Below are positions 46,136 to 54,879 of a stretch of DNA of 64,000 nucleotides, one piece after another. The DNA comes from Brevibacterium sp. S22 (lineage in GTDB: Bacteria; Actinomycetota; Actinomycetes; Actinomycetales; Brevibacteriaceae): assembly GCF_004745485.1 (NCBI RefSeq), contig NZ_RHFG01000001.1, positions 310,001-374,000 of the forward strand. The letters are read 5' to 3'. A program made the position numbers and the translations under genes. The notes below the pieces were generated by a model. It saw only the letters and a program-made list of their open reading frames with translations, ran no database searches and was not told the DNA's origin. Every line of letters starts with the position of its first letter. Positions within the stretch are counted from its first letter, which is position 1.

Positions 46136-47068
46136 ATGATTGACAGCCGACTCACCATGTTGAGCATGATCCAACGACACGGCACGGTCACTGCCGCGGC
46201 GCATTCGCTGCGCTACTCGCCGTCAACGGTGTCTCATCAGGTCAAACAGCTCGCCGCAGAGCTCGGAGTCACCCTGCTCGAACAGCATGGACGCAACGTC
46301 AGGCTCACTCCGGCAGCCGCGGCCCTGCTGCGCCACGTCGATGTCATGTCGGCGGAATGGGAGGTTGCGCTCGCCGACCTCGGTCGGTTCTCCGAGACGG
46401 TGTCCGGTTCGTTGGGCCTGTGCGGTTTCTCCACCGCCGCGAGCCTGCTCCTGCCGCCGACGATGCGGGCTCTCAATGAGCAGTTCCCGCATATGCACAC
46501 ACAGACGATCGAGGCCGAGCCCAGCGAATGCTTCGATTTCCTCCTCTCCGGGGATGCCGATATCGGCATCGTCGTCGCTGCGCCCGACATCCCTGCCGGT
46601 GGCGACGATCGTTTCAGCCATCACTTCCTCATTGACGATCCGCTCGACCTCATGGTTCCTCTCGACCACCCGTTGGCTGAGCGGACATCGGTCACGATCG
46701 CCGACACCGTCGATGAGACGTGGATTCTGGGCAGGCCCGGCACCGGCTACCACCAGCTCCTCATGGCCAGCTGCGCGGCCGCCGGCTTCGCGCCCCGGAT
46801 CGGCCACTTCGCAGATGACTGGAACACCGGAACCGCGCTCGTCCACAGCGGCTTCGGAGTCTGCGTGGCCTCAAGGATGTCGCGGTCGCAGGATCTCCAC
46901 CCGGTGCGTCGAATCCCCATCAGCGGTCACAATGCGCCGTCGCGCCACATCACGGCCGTCACTCGGACCGGAGCAGATTCCCGTGAGACCGTGGCCTTCG
47001 CCCTTGAGACGCTGACGGTCGAGACGAAGCGCCTGATGAGTCGTCTCGGAGAGGAGCTCGGCGGCTGA
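46136..47068 (+). CDS. LysR family transcriptional regulator
   Basis: The protein has 310 residues. The helix-turn-helix spans residues 1-60 (MIQRHGTVTAAAHSLRYSPS then TVSHQVKQLAAELG); the substrate-binding domain follows (GSLGLCGFSTAASLLLP; GDADIGIVV). Length is normal. It is divergent from the MFS transporter, which with the CoA-transferase gene forms its probable target operon. It converges on the formylglycine-generating enzyme gene nine bases away. The inducer is likely an organic acid but cannot be named. Confidence 0.9.
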   Translation: MIDSRLTMLSMIQRHGTVTAAAHSLRYSPSTVSHQVKQLAAELGVTLLEQHGRNVRLTPAAAALLRHVDVMSAEWEVALADLGRFSETVSGSLGLCGFSTAASLLLPPTMRALNEQFPHMHTQTIEAEPSECFDFLLSGDADIGIVVAAPDIPAGGDDRFSHHFLIDDPLDLMVPLDHPLAERTSVTIADTVDETWILGRPGTGYHQLLMASCAAAGFAPRIGHFADDWNTGTALVHSGFGVCVASRMSRSQDLHPVRRIPISGHNAPSRHITAVTRTGADSRETVAFALETLTVETKRLMSRLGEELGG

Positions 47069-47077
47069 GCTCAGAGG

Positions 47078-48088
47078 TCAGTGTGGTTCTCTGACCACCC
47101 GGAAGCCGATGTTGGAGGCCGAGGAGTCCGGTGTGTTCGAGGAGCGGGCGGCCACCCGGTAGCGGTTGCAGTAGGAGTCGTGGCACAGGAACGATCCTCC
47201 GCGCATGATCCGCTTGTCTCCGGTTGCGGGGCCGCGCGGATCGGACTGCGCGGAAAGCTGGTAGTAGTCACGGGCGAACCAGTCGGCGCACCATTCCCAT
47301 ACATTGCCGACGGTGTTGAACAGCCCCAGCCCGTTGGGTTCGAAATGACGGGCGGGTGCGGTGCCGACGAAGCCGTCGTCGAGGGTGTTCGTGCGCGGGA
47401 ACTCGCCCTGCCAGATATTGCAGTTCCATTCCCCGTCGACCAGCAGCCGGTTGCCCCACGGATAGCGTCGGCCCTTGAGCCCGCCGCGGGCGGCACATTC
47501 CCATTCGGCTTCGGTGGGCAGGCGCGTGCCCGACCACCTGCAGTATGCCTGCGCGTCGTCCCAGCTGATGTGGACGACGGGGTGGTCTTCTCGGCCCTCG
47601 ACAGTGGAGCCGGGGCCTTCGGGAGCGGACCAGTTCGACCCGGAGACTTCGACCCACCACGGTACGCCCGGAGCCTGTCCGAGGATGTGGGCTCGCGCCC
47701 CCGGATTGGTTTCCAAGAGCATGGCGAACACCGCTGAGGTGCCCAGCCGTTCGGCTGTGGTGACGAATCCCGTATCGGCGACGAACCGGGAGAAGTCATC
47801 GTTCGTCACGCTCGTCGTCGCGATCTCGAAATCGCTGAGACTCACGCGGTGACGAGGGCCTTCGCCGTCTGCCGGGTGGCCGTCGCCGTAGGGGTCTCCC
47901 ATGTCGAAGTCGCCTACGACGTTCACGAAGTCAAAGCTGAAATCCAGGCCCGCCCCAGGATTCGCGGCAGGAATCGCGGCGAAGCTCGCTGACGGACTGT
48001 GGGCTGCCTCGGTGAGGGTAGTCGCCGGAGCGCAGCATGAGTGGCCGCTCTGCGCCCCGGCAGCGCTCGGATCTCCGCTCTTCGTCAC
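47078..48088 (-). CDS. Formylglycine-generating enzyme (sulfatase-activating) family protein
   Basis: The protein has 336 residues. The full active site is present: [20 protein letters not shown] holds Cys302 and Cys307, the copper/thiol pair that oxidises a sulfatase cysteine to formylglycine, and NIGFRVV ends the domain. [13 protein letters not shown] and [10 protein letters not shown] are also typical. An N-terminal GHSCCAP motif, common in actinobacterial members, is retained. GTG 48088 is the best start because AAAGGGG lies nine bases before it. No sulfatase is found in this window, so its target must lie elsewhere. It is cytoplasmic, with no signal peptide. Confidence 0.9.
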   Translation of the reverse strand: MTKSGDPSAAGAQSGHSCCAPATTLTEAAHSPSASFAAIPAANPGAGLDFSFDFVNVVGDFDMGDPYGDGHPADGEGPRHRVSLSDFEIATTSVTNDDFSRFVADTGFVTTAERLGTSAVFAMLLETNPGARAHILGQAPGVPWWVEVSGSNWSAPEGPGSTVEGREDHPVVHISWDDAQAYCRWSGTRLPTEAEWECAARGGLKGRRYPWGNRLLVDGEWNCNIWQGEFPRTNTLDDGFVGTAPARHFEPNGLGLFNTVGNVWEWCADWFARDYYQLSAQSDPRGPATGDKRIMRGGSFLCHDSYCNRYRVAARSSNTPDSSASNIGFRVVREPH

Positions 48089-48181
48089 GTGTGGGTGCCC
48101 CTTTCGGTTCGGGTCCGCCAATGTGCGAGGCGGACTCTGGGTTCACCCTATGACTTCGGTCGACGCCGGGGACAGTCCGGA

Positions 48182-48187
48182 TACCCT
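48182..48187 (+). promoter_or_regulatory. -10 element (TACCCT) of the fructosamine kinase gene
   Basis: TACCCT stands six bases before ATG 48194 with no ribosome site, pointing to a leaderless mRNA. Confidence 0.4.
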
Positions 48188-48193
48188 GGAACC

Positions 48194-48985
48194 ATGTCTT
48201 CCGACTTCATCAAACAGCGCCCCGGAGTTCCCGCCGGTTTCTTCTCCGCCGAGGCGGCTGGACTGCATTGGTTGGCCGAACCAGCTGCGGTCCCCGTCGT
48301 CGAGGTCCTCGATCAGGGTGAGGATTTCCTGCGACTTGCGCGGTTGGAGGAGGCAGGCCCGAGCGCTGCCGCAGCTGCCGAGTTCGGACGCCGCCTAGCC
48401 GGGCTGCACAATGCCGGGGCTCCCGGCTTCGGGTGGTCTCCGGCCGCTTCGGCCTTCTTCGGTCCGCTCGATGCCCCTTTTGCGGTGTCGACCGAATCCG
48501 GGCCCTCATTCGCCGACTTCTGGGCCGACCGTCGGCTCACTCCACTGCTGTCCTCGCTGTCCGGAGAGCTGACCGGCGACGAGGAAGCCCCGATCGCCTC
48601 GGCGGTGGAGACGATCAGCGCAGGCAGCTTCGACGGAATCTGCGGCCAGGGCAGCGAAGAACCTGCACGAGTCCACGGTGACCTCTGGGCAGGCAACCTC
48701 ATGTGGACGGCTGCCGGCGGGACTCTCATCGATCCGGCCGCGCACGGCGGACACCGCTTGGAGGATCTCGCTCTGCTTGCGCTCTTCGGCACCCCGTTCC
48801 TCGAGGAGATCTTCTCCGGATACGAAGAGGCTCATCCGCTGCCGGAAGGATGGCGTGAGGACCTGCCAGCGCACAGCTTCTTTGCTCTGCTGGCCCATGT
48901 TCGCCTCTTCGGTCGCGGGTTCCTCGGCCAGACGGTCAGCGCAGCCCGGTCGATCACCGACCGGGCGAGGCAGCTCGACCGGTGA
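48194..48985 (+). CDS. Fructosamine kinase family protein (ketosamine-3-kinase)
   Basis: The protein has 263 residues with an aminoglycoside-phosphotransferase-like fold. RVHGDLWAGNLMW is the catalytic loop (His-Gly-Asp) and LIDPAAHGGHRLEDLALL the metal-binding region. It phosphorylates sugar amines on glycated proteins or free fructosamines, leading to deglycation. It starts 105 bases from the divergent formylglycine-generating enzyme gene. At 263 residues it is slightly shorter than human FN3K and close to bacterial homologues. Substrate specificity is not determinable. Confidence 0.86.
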   Translation: MSSDFIKQRPGVPAGFFSAEAAGLHWLAEPAAVPVVEVLDQGEDFLRLARLEEAGPSAAAAAEFGRRLAGLHNAGAPGFGWSPAASAFFGPLDAPFAVSTESGPSFADFWADRRLTPLLSSLSGELTGDEEAPIASAVETISAGSFDGICGQGSEEPARVHGDLWAGNLMWTAAGGTLIDPAAHGGHRLEDLALLALFGTPFLEEIFSGYEEAHPLPEGWREDLPAHSFFALLAHVRLFGRGFLGQTVSAARSITDRARQLDR

Positions 48986-48987
48986 GG

Positions 48988-49137
48988 TCACTTCAGTGAG
49001 ATCTCCACAGGGTCGGAGAAGAGTCCGCCTGCGAAGGTGAGCCGGTTCGCGTCGACGTCGTCGGGGACGATCCGATGGACATCACCGGATTCCTCCAGGC
49101 GGCCGACGTCATCGCCACGATGGTGATGTGGGTTCTA
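48988..49137 (-). pseudogene. Possible remnant of a degraded gene
   Basis: A minus-strand frame between an upstream TAG (49135-49137) and TGA (48988-48990) encodes 48 residues that read like the end of a real protein (HRIVPDDVDANRLTFAGG, then LFSDPVEISLK), with actinobacterial codon use but no start codon. The remaining sequence to 49253 is non-coding and AT-richer. I do not recognise the family. Confidence 0.25.
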
Positions 49138-49253
49138 GGACACTGAATTCAAGTCGCGATTCGGCTGCCCGAGGATCTATTCCGGTAAGAATTCACCGTT
49201 TCTTTATCCCCCACAGCAGAAGTGGTTGTCGACTCAGTCTAAAATTGATCCTG

Positions 49254-49988
49254 ATGGTTGCTGAACCCTATGTCGAATCCGAGAAGACGATCAGCAACCC
49301 CTCAGATCGCAGTCAGTGGACAGAACGAGCACAGGGGTTGCTGTCTTGGGCAACCTCGTTCTGGGTCTTGTCGGTCGCTTTCGTCGTCATCACTCTTGCC
49401 GCGGCCGGCCCGTTGCGCGTCTGGGACTACAAGCTCAATCGACGGTGGCTCTACCTCGTCGAACCCGATCTTGTCTGGTTCTTTCAGCACATCCTCGATC
49501 CCATCGCAGGTCAGGCCGTCTGTCTTCCAGTATTGGCGATCACCGCGATCGTTCTGGCGCGCAAACGTCGGTCCTGGCGACCGTTCGTCTTCGCGATTGC
49601 CGTCGAAGCGGCCTTCTATCTCGGCATCGGTTCACTCAAGATCCTCCTTGCCCGACCGGCGACCACACTGCACGACCCGCGGTTCTTCCAAGGTGGCCTG
49701 ATCGACATCGGCGGTCGTGGAATCAGCTACCCGTCTGGGCACGCTGCCGAAGCAGTGCTCATCTACGGTGCCGTCGCCTACCTCATCGCCACTTACAGCA
49801 GCGTGTCCACCAGAACAGTGCAGCTGCTGTGGTGGGGCGTCGCCGCGGTCAGCGTGAACTCTGTGGTCGTGTCCTTCGCCCTCGGCTGGCATTGGGCCAC
49901 CGACCTCATCGGCGGTCTGCTGATCGGCGGAGTCTTCCTGCGACTGCTCATCTTCGCCGACAAGCGAATACCCGACCTCAGCACATAG
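49254..49988 (+). CDS. PAP2 superfamily phosphatase, membrane bound
   Basis: The protein has 244 residues and five to six helices. The acid phosphatase motifs are KILLARP (129-135, a shortened first motif), SYPSGHA (158-164) and SFALGWHWATD (207-217) with the catalytic histidines. It removes phosphate from lipid phosphates such as phosphatidic acid or undecaprenyl pyrophosphate at the membrane. The start is ATG 49254 (MVAEPYVES); the open frame upstream has no protein-like sequence. It stands alone and converges on the acyl-CoA dehydrogenase gene. Confidence 0.88.
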   Translation: MVAEPYVESEKTISNPSDRSQWTERAQGLLSWATSFWVLSVAFVVITLAAAGPLRVWDYKLNRRWLYLVEPDLVWFFQHILDPIAGQAVCLPVLAITAIVLARKRRSWRPFVFAIAVEAAFYLGIGSLKILLARPATTLHDPRFFQGGLIDIGGRGISYPSGHAAEAVLIYGAVAYLIATYSSVSTRTVQLLWWGVAAVSVNSVVVSFALGWHWATDLIGGLLIGGVFLRLLIFADKRIPDLST

Positions 49989-50079
49989 GGGAGTCTCGAA
50001 CGACGGAGTTCCGGACCAGCAGGGTGCGCGCCCGGAGCTCCTGCGCTCAGAGGTGTCTGCGACTGCCGGCTGGGAAGCC

Positions 50080-51936
50080 TCACAGCCAGGAGTCGTCCAG
50101 GTCGGCGAACGTCGTCGCCCTGTTTTCGACGAGGTCGAACCACGGTCCGGTCTGTGGCAGTTCATGGGTGAAGAAGTACCGTGCCGCAGCGATTTTGCCG
50201 TTGAGGAACGCCGATTCGCCACGTTCACCGGCGGTCGCCTCGGCGGCCACTGCCTGCTGCAGCCACAGCCACGCCATGACCGTGTGTCCGACTGCCTCCA
50301 GATAGGTCCACGCGTTGTCGAGTGCCACTGCAGGATCCGCGCCCGACCACACTGCGGCGGTCACGGATTCGATGCGGTCGACGGCTGCGCTCAGCGCCGC
50401 TGTCTCGGCGGACCATGCGGAACGGTCGGCGGCCTCGGTGAGGGTCGACCGCATCTGCTCCAGCAGCACCTGCAGGCCGGCTCCGCCCTGCATGACGACC
50501 TTGCGGCCGAGCAGATCCTTGGCCTGGATGCCGTGCGTGCCCTCGTGGATCGGGTTGAGCCGGTTGTCCCTGTAGAGCTGTTCGACATCGTGATCGCGGG
50601 TGTAACCGGCACCGCCGAGCACCTGGATGGCGTGATCATTGGCCTTCAGGCACCACACGCTCGGCCAGGTCTTGACGATCGGGGTGAGCACATCGAGCAG
50701 GAGTGCGGCACGATCACGCTCTGCCTCGGTGTCAGCGGTTTCGGAATCGTCGAGCAGGCGTGCGGCATAGAGGACGAGGCCGAGTCCACCCTCGACGTAG
50801 CTCTTCGACGACAGCAGCATGCGCCGGACATCAGAGTGCTCAGCGATCGGGACCGGCGGAGCATCGGATCCCTTGGCACCGTCGGGACGGCCCTGACGGC
50901 GGTCGCGGGCATAGCGCAGGGCATCGAGGTACCCGTGGTAGCCCAGACCGACTGCGCCGGCGCCGACGCCGATGCGCGCCTCGTTCATCATGTGGAACAT
51001 GCAGGCCAGTCCTCTGCCCCGCTCCCCCACGAGGCATCCGACCGCCCCGGCGGAACCTGACGGAGTGTGCGCCCCCTCGCCGAAGTTCAGCAGGGTGTTC
51101 GTCGTTCCGCGCCAGCCCATCTTGTGATTGAGCCCGGACAGGACGACATCATTGCGCTCACCGAGGCTGCCGTCGTCGTTGACGAGGTACTTCGGAACGA
51201 GGAACAGGCTCAGTCCCTTGACCCCGGGCAGGTCGCCTTCGGCGCGGGCGAGGACCAGGTGGACGATGTTCTCAGAGAGTTCGTGATCGCCGCCGGAGAT
51301 CCACATCTTCGTCCCGTGGACTCGGAAGGCATCGTCCCCGCCCTCGAGATCCGGGACGGCCTTGGTCGTGACGTCGCCCAGCGAAGAGCCGACTTCGGGT
51401 TCGGACAGGCACATGGTGCCGAAGAAGCGACCGTCGAGTTCAGGCAGGACGTATTTCTCGATCTGCTCTTCGGTCCCGTATTCGAGCAGCAGATTCGCAT
51501 TGGCCATGGTTAGCATCGGGTAGCTGGCGGTACCGATATTGGCCGCCTGGAACCAGGCGAAGCAGGCCTTCGCGACCGTATGGGGCAGCTGAATGCCGCC
51601 GACGCTCTCATCCATCGTCGCCGAAAGCAGCCCGACGTCGGCGAATTGGTCGAGCGCGGACTTGATCTCGGGGATCAGCGTCACCGCGGTGCCGTCGAAA
51701 GACGGTTCATTGAGGTCGGACTTGCGTGCATGGGTGGCGAACCGCTCTTTGGCGAGTTCCTCGCTAGCTTCGAGCACGGAGTCGAAGACCTCGCGCGAAT
51801 GGTCGGAGAAGCGCTGCCTCGAGCAGAGTTCGTCGACCTTGAGCCAGTCGTAGAGCTGGAACTCGATGTCCTTCGCGGACAGGACGGACTCTGTCGCAGT
51901 CGTCAAGACGCCATTGCCATTCTTCTGTTCAGTCAC
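50080..51936 (-). CDS. Acyl-CoA dehydrogenase
   Basis: The protein has 618 residues, the long FadE5/AcdH-type class with an extra C-terminal helical domain. It oxidises acyl-CoA to trans-2-enoyl-CoA with FAD. YGTEEQIEKYVLPELDGRFF and GTMCLSEPEVGSSLGDVTTK (FAD/substrate region), RIGVGAGAVGLGYHGYLDAL, and HDVEQLYRDNRLNPIHEGTH with its catalytic-region Glu are intact. The start is GTG 51936. A TetR-like imperfect palindrome lies 16 bases upstream. No other beta-oxidation gene is adjacent. Confidence 0.92.
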   Translation of the reverse strand: MTEQKNGNGVLTTATESVLSAKDIEFQLYDWLKVDELCSRQRFSDHSREVFDSVLEASEELAKERFATHARKSDLNEPSFDGTAVTLIPEIKSALDQFADVGLLSATMDESVGGIQLPHTVAKACFAWFQAANIGTASYPMLTMANANLLLEYGTEEQIEKYVLPELDGRFFGTMCLSEPEVGSSLGDVTTKAVPDLEGGDDAFRVHGTKMWISGGDHELSENIVHLVLARAEGDLPGVKGLSLFLVPKYLVNDDGSLGERNDVVLSGLNHKMGWRGTTNTLLNFGEGAHTPSGSAGAVGCLVGERGRGLACMFHMMNEARIGVGAGAVGLGYHGYLDALRYARDRRQGRPDGAKGSDAPPVPIAEHSDVRRMLLSSKSYVEGGLGLVLYAARLLDDSETADTEAERDRAALLLDVLTPIVKTWPSVWCLKANDHAIQVLGGAGYTRDHDVEQLYRDNRLNPIHEGTHGIQAKDLLGRKVVMQGGAGLQVLLEQMRSTLTEAADRSAWSAETAALSAAVDRIESVTAAVWSGADPAVALDNAWTYLEAVGHTVMAWLWLQQAVAAEATAGERGESAFLNGKIAAARYFFTHELPQTGPWFDLVENRATTFADLDDSWL

Positions 51937-51951
51937 GAGACCAAACTAAAG

Positions 51952-51967
51952 CTAATCGTTCGTTAAG
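51952..51967. promoter_or_regulatory. Possible TetR-type operator upstream of the acyl-CoA dehydrogenase
   Basis: On the minus strand CTTAACG-AA-CGATTAG is an imperfect dyad (five of seven pairs) in an AT-rich promoter region 16 bases before the GTG. Fatty-acid genes in actinobacteria are often under TetR repressors; no such regulator is adjacent. Confidence 0.35.
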
Positions 51968-52067
51968 TAAAGCGATTCATCGCCGCGCGGTGCAACGGTG
52001 CGACTATTGATCCGCCGGGACGTCCGACAGCCGACCTTCACCCCTGGGTTTCGGCACGCAGGAGAGC

Positions 52068-52073
52068 TATAAT
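52068..52073 (+). promoter_or_regulatory. -10 element (TATAAT) of the first small paralogue
   Basis: A perfect TATAAT stands 17-38 bases before the possible start codons of the 52090 gene. No good -35 TTGACA is seen; GGGTTT lies at the right distance (52046-52051), which could suit an alternative sigma factor. Confidence 0.5.
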
Positions 52074-52089
52074 TCTCCTTACAATCTGC

Positions 52090-52338
52090 ATGGGAATGGG
52101 GCGAAGGATCATGACCGCAGAACAGCATCGACCGACGAAGCTGGCGACAATGATCGATCAGATCTCCCGCGCTTTCAGAAGCGCGAATATCGGCCAGGGG
52201 CAGAAAGTCGGTTACCGCGAAGACAGCTCCGAAGAACGACTTCGGTCCACAGCTGAGCACGAAGGGGTGAAACTTTACCGCAACCCTGACGGTTCACATC
52301 GCGCCGTCGACGAATCCCACTCGAGTTACGAGGACTGA
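52090..52338 (+). CDS. Small hypothetical protein, paralogue of the next gene
   Basis: The protein has 82 residues from ATG 52090, or 75 from ATG 52111, which follows GAAGG. It is soluble and charged, with no known domain. The C-terminal half, VGYREDSSEERLRSTAEHEG and then VKLYRNPDGSHRAVDES, aligns with the protein encoded 101 bases downstream: GY-ED-SE-L-AE-EGV-L-R-PDGSH-A-DES. Two paralogues in tandem with this shared signature imply selection on the protein. Function unknown; a perfect TATAAT promoter is in front. Confidence 0.7.
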   Translation: MGMGRRIMTAEQHRPTKLATMIDQISRAFRSANIGQGQKVGYREDSSEERLRSTAEHEGVKLYRNPDGSHRAVDESHSSYED

Positions 52339-52438
52339 TCGTCGACTCAGCGTCCGCACGTGGAGGCATTCCCCTGGACGAATCCATGAAAGCGACTATG
52401 GTCACAGGTACAACGTCTTCGAAATGAGGTGTTGAAAG

Positions 52439-52708
52439 ATGACCGATCGAAAAGATCCACAGCACAAGATCGATAAGATCAACGACAAGCTCGACGAATT
52501 CGCATCGAAGGCCAGCGGTCCCGATGTCTCCTACGGGTCGACCCCCGGGTATGCCGAAGACCCGTCCGAAGACGAGTTGAAGAACGCCGCCGAGGCGGAA
52601 GGCGTGACTCTCCATCGCCGCCCGGACGGCTCACACGAGGCGATCGACGAATCCGCAGCAACACCAGCCGCAGATTCAGAGGATTCAGGGTCGTCGGCCG
52701 AGAGCTGA
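52439..52708 (+). CDS. Small hypothetical protein, second tandem paralogue
   Basis: The protein has 89 residues, very acidic, ending in a disordered Ser/Asp/Glu tail. A charged N-terminal helix (about 8-26) precedes the family region PGYAEDPSEDELKNAAEAEG then VTLHRRPDGSHEAIDES. ATG 52439 follows GAGGTGTTGAAAG. TATGGT around 52394-52399 may be its own -10. A strong terminator follows at 52727. Nothing in the sequence identifies a partner; it could be a stress or protein-binding adaptor, but that is speculation. Confidence 0.72.
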   Translation: MTDRKDPQHKIDKINDKLDEFASKASGPDVSYGSTPGYAEDPSEDELKNAAEAEGVTLHRRPDGSHEAIDESAATPAADSEDSGSSAES

Positions 52709-52726
52709 TCGGTCTGCTCGATCGAA

Positions 52727-52760
52727 AAACCCGGTACGCGGTCATCCGCGTGCCGGGTTT
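52727..52760 (+). terminator. Terminator after the small paralogues
   Basis: AAACCCGGTACGCGG pairs with CCGCGTGCCGGGTTT (one G-T pair) around the four-base loop TCAT: 15 pairs beginning 18 bases after the stop codon and ending in TTT. Confidence 0.8.
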
Positions 52761-52847
52761 CACTGTGTCCCAGGTAATATCGCCAAGGCCATGACGCCTC
52801 GCCGCGCCGTCGGCGGAACAATGATGCTGATATGAAAGGCAGAGCCT

Positions 52848-54155
52848 ATGTCCTCCCCCACTGCCTCGACTGCGCAGACCTCGGACTCGAAGACGCAGCC
52901 GTCGGGATTCCTCCGGATCCTGCGCAACTACCGTTTCCCACTCTTCATCCTCACCGGGGTCGTCATCGGCGCGATCATCGGGCTGATCTTCGGCCAGCGA
53001 GCCACCGTCATCAATCCGTTCGGCACCCTGTTCATCAATATGATGTTCACCCTCGTCGTGCCGCTCGTGTTCTTCTCCATCGCCTCCGCAGTCGCAGGAA
53101 TGTCCTCGGCCAAGCGACTGGGCAAGATCCTCGGTGGAATGCTCGGAGTCTTCGCCGTCACCGGCATCATCGCTTCCATCGTGATGATCGCCGCACTGTG
53201 GATCTCGAAGGCCACCGAGGGCGTTCAGGTCGAGATGACACAGCCGAAGGATGTCGAAGAAGTCGGTTCCATCGGCGACCAGCTCGTCCAGACCTTCGTC
53301 GTCGACGATTTCACGAAGATCCTGTCCGCCGAGCACATGCTCGCTCTCATCGTCTTCGCCGTCATCGTCGGCATCGCCACCAGCAGCATCGGTGAGAAGG
53401 GGAAGCCTTTCGCAGCATTTTTGGAATCCGGCTCCGAGGTGTTCCTCAGGTTCACGTCGATCATCATGTACTACGCCCCGATCGGTTTGGGCGCCTATTT
53501 CGCAGCGCTGATCGGCGAACTCGGAGCGCAGCTCGTCGGCGACTACGTCCGCGCGTTCCTCGTCTACTATCCCGTGGCGATCATCTACTTCGTCGTCGCG
53601 TTCACGCTCTATGCGTTCCTCGCCGGAGGCCGCCGAGGCGTGACGAAGTTCTGGTCGAACATCATCGAGCCGACGGCGATCTCCCTGGGCACGTCCTCCT
53701 CGGTGGCGGCGATCCCGGCAAACCTGCGGGCCGGCGAGCGCATCGGAGTCCCCCGCGACATCAGGGAGACGATCATTCCGATCGGAGCGACGATCCATAT
53801 GGAGGGGTCGAGTCTGTCCGCGATCCTCAAGATCGCGTTCCTCTTCGCCGTCTTCCAGCGGGACTTCTTCACGCCCGGGAACATCCTCATCGGCATCGCC
53901 GTGGCTCTGCTCGCGGGAATGGTCATGGCCGGCATCCCCTCGGGAGGGTTCATCGGTGAGCTGATGATCATCACGCTCTACGGGTTCCCTGCCGCAGCCC
54001 TGCCGATCATCCAGATCATCGGCACCGTCATCGATCCTCCGGCCACGACAGTCAATTCGGTCGGCGACCAGGCGAGCTCGATGATGGTCGCTCGCGTCCT
54101 CGACGGCAGGGACTGGATGGATCAGGCAGAGGATGATCACGATTTGATTCCGTAA
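52848..54155 (+). CDS. Dicarboxylate/amino acid:cation symporter (DAACS, GltP/DctA family)
   Basis: The protein has 435 residues with eight helices and two re-entrant hairpins. Signatures: GTLFINMMFTLVVPLVFFSI, AISLGTSSSVAAIPANL (hairpin 1 serine-rich motif), IPIGATIHMEGSS (the NMDGT-equivalent motif, here HMEGS), and IPSGGFIGELMI (hairpin 2). It imports glutamate/aspartate or C4-dicarboxylates with sodium or protons. ATG 52848 follows AAAGG at eight bases. It is separately transcribed from the small genes upstream by the terminator at 52727. Confidence 0.9.
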   Translation: MSSPTASTAQTSDSKTQPSGFLRILRNYRFPLFILTGVVIGAIIGLIFGQRATVINPFGTLFINMMFTLVVPLVFFSIASAVAGMSSAKRLGKILGGMLGVFAVTGIIASIVMIAALWISKATEGVQVEMTQPKDVEEVGSIGDQLVQTFVVDDFTKILSAEHMLALIVFAVIVGIATSSIGEKGKPFAAFLESGSEVFLRFTSIIMYYAPIGLGAYFAALIGELGAQLVGDYVRAFLVYYPVAIIYFVVAFTLYAFLAGGRRGVTKFWSNIIEPTAISLGTSSSVAAIPANLRAGERIGVPRDIRETIIPIGATIHMEGSSLSAILKIAFLFAVFQRDFFTPGNILIGIAVALLAGMVMAGIPSGGFIGELMIITLYGFPAAALPIIQIIGTVIDPPATTVNSVGDQASSMMVARVLDGRDWMDQAEDDHDLIP

Positions 54156-54366
54156 GCTCAGTCAATCTGTCACACTTCCGAGCTCACAGATTCGGACAAG
54201 GTCCCTTCTGGTCGAATGTCTCGGAGATGTCATAGGAACGCAATAGAACTTCCGCAATCGCGGCTCCGTTTCTCAGCTTTTGTTCAGGTTCCGGGAATCA
54301 ATTCTCACCTGGGCAGACGATACTCATTTCCAGCAATGACCGTGATCTGGAAGAGGAGATGCCACC

Positions 54367-54795
54367 ATGCCCACCACCATCCGCTATCGAGCCGCAGTGT
54401 GGGGAATCGCCGGTCTCGCTTCTCTGGGTCTCGTTGCCGGACCGACATCGGCTTTCGCCGATTCGAACTCCGCAACAGGAGCTCAGGCACCACAGAGCTC
54501 GGGCTATCCGTTCAGTTCCGTCGAGTACGCCGACAAACTGGTCACCGCCTACGGCAACGGTGATGACTCGGAGCTCGATCGTCTCGCCACACGGAATGTC
54601 GTCGATGCCCTCTCTGAGCACAGCGGCGGGCACGCGAAACGCTGGCATCGCACGGCGGCCGATTCCGGACAGGGATACACCTGGGTGTCGTACACGAATC
54701 TGGATACGCATGAGGTGATGAACCTGACGGTGAGAAACTCAACCGCGGTCGACGGGGATGGCGATGCCGTCCGTGAGGTCGATTTCGTCGGTTGA
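54367..54795 (+). CDS. Small secreted protein of unknown function
   Basis: The protein has 142 residues. A clear Sec signal peptide (basic start, hydrophobic 10-27, AFA at 29-31, cleavage before Asp32) leads to a mature part of about 110 residues without cysteines. DKLVTAYGNGDDSELDRLAT and RWHRTAADSGQGYTWVSYTN resemble small secreted NTF2-like or lipoprotein-associated domains, but I cannot assign a family. GAGGAG precedes ATG by eight bases. The 211 bases upstream (54156-54366) are non-coding. Confidence 0.75.
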   Translation: MPTTIRYRAAVWGIAGLASLGLVAGPTSAFADSNSATGAQAPQSSGYPFSSVEYADKLVTAYGNGDDSELDRLATRNVVDALSEHSGGHAKRWHRTAADSGQGYTWVSYTNLDTHEVMNLTVRNSTAVDGDGDAVREVDFVG

Positions 54796-54865
54796 GGTCG
54801 GCCCACCTTCGCCTCCACTTCCCAGATTGTGAGCGACGCCTTGTCAGCACGGCGGACTCGCTCGG

Positions 54866-54871
54866 TAGACT
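54866..54871 (+). promoter_or_regulatory. -10 element (TAGACT) of the D-cysteine desulfhydrase-like gene
   Basis: TAGACT is eight bases before ATG 54880 with no ribosome site, supporting a leaderless start at 54880. Confidence 0.4.
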
Positions 54872-54879
54872 CGGAAATC

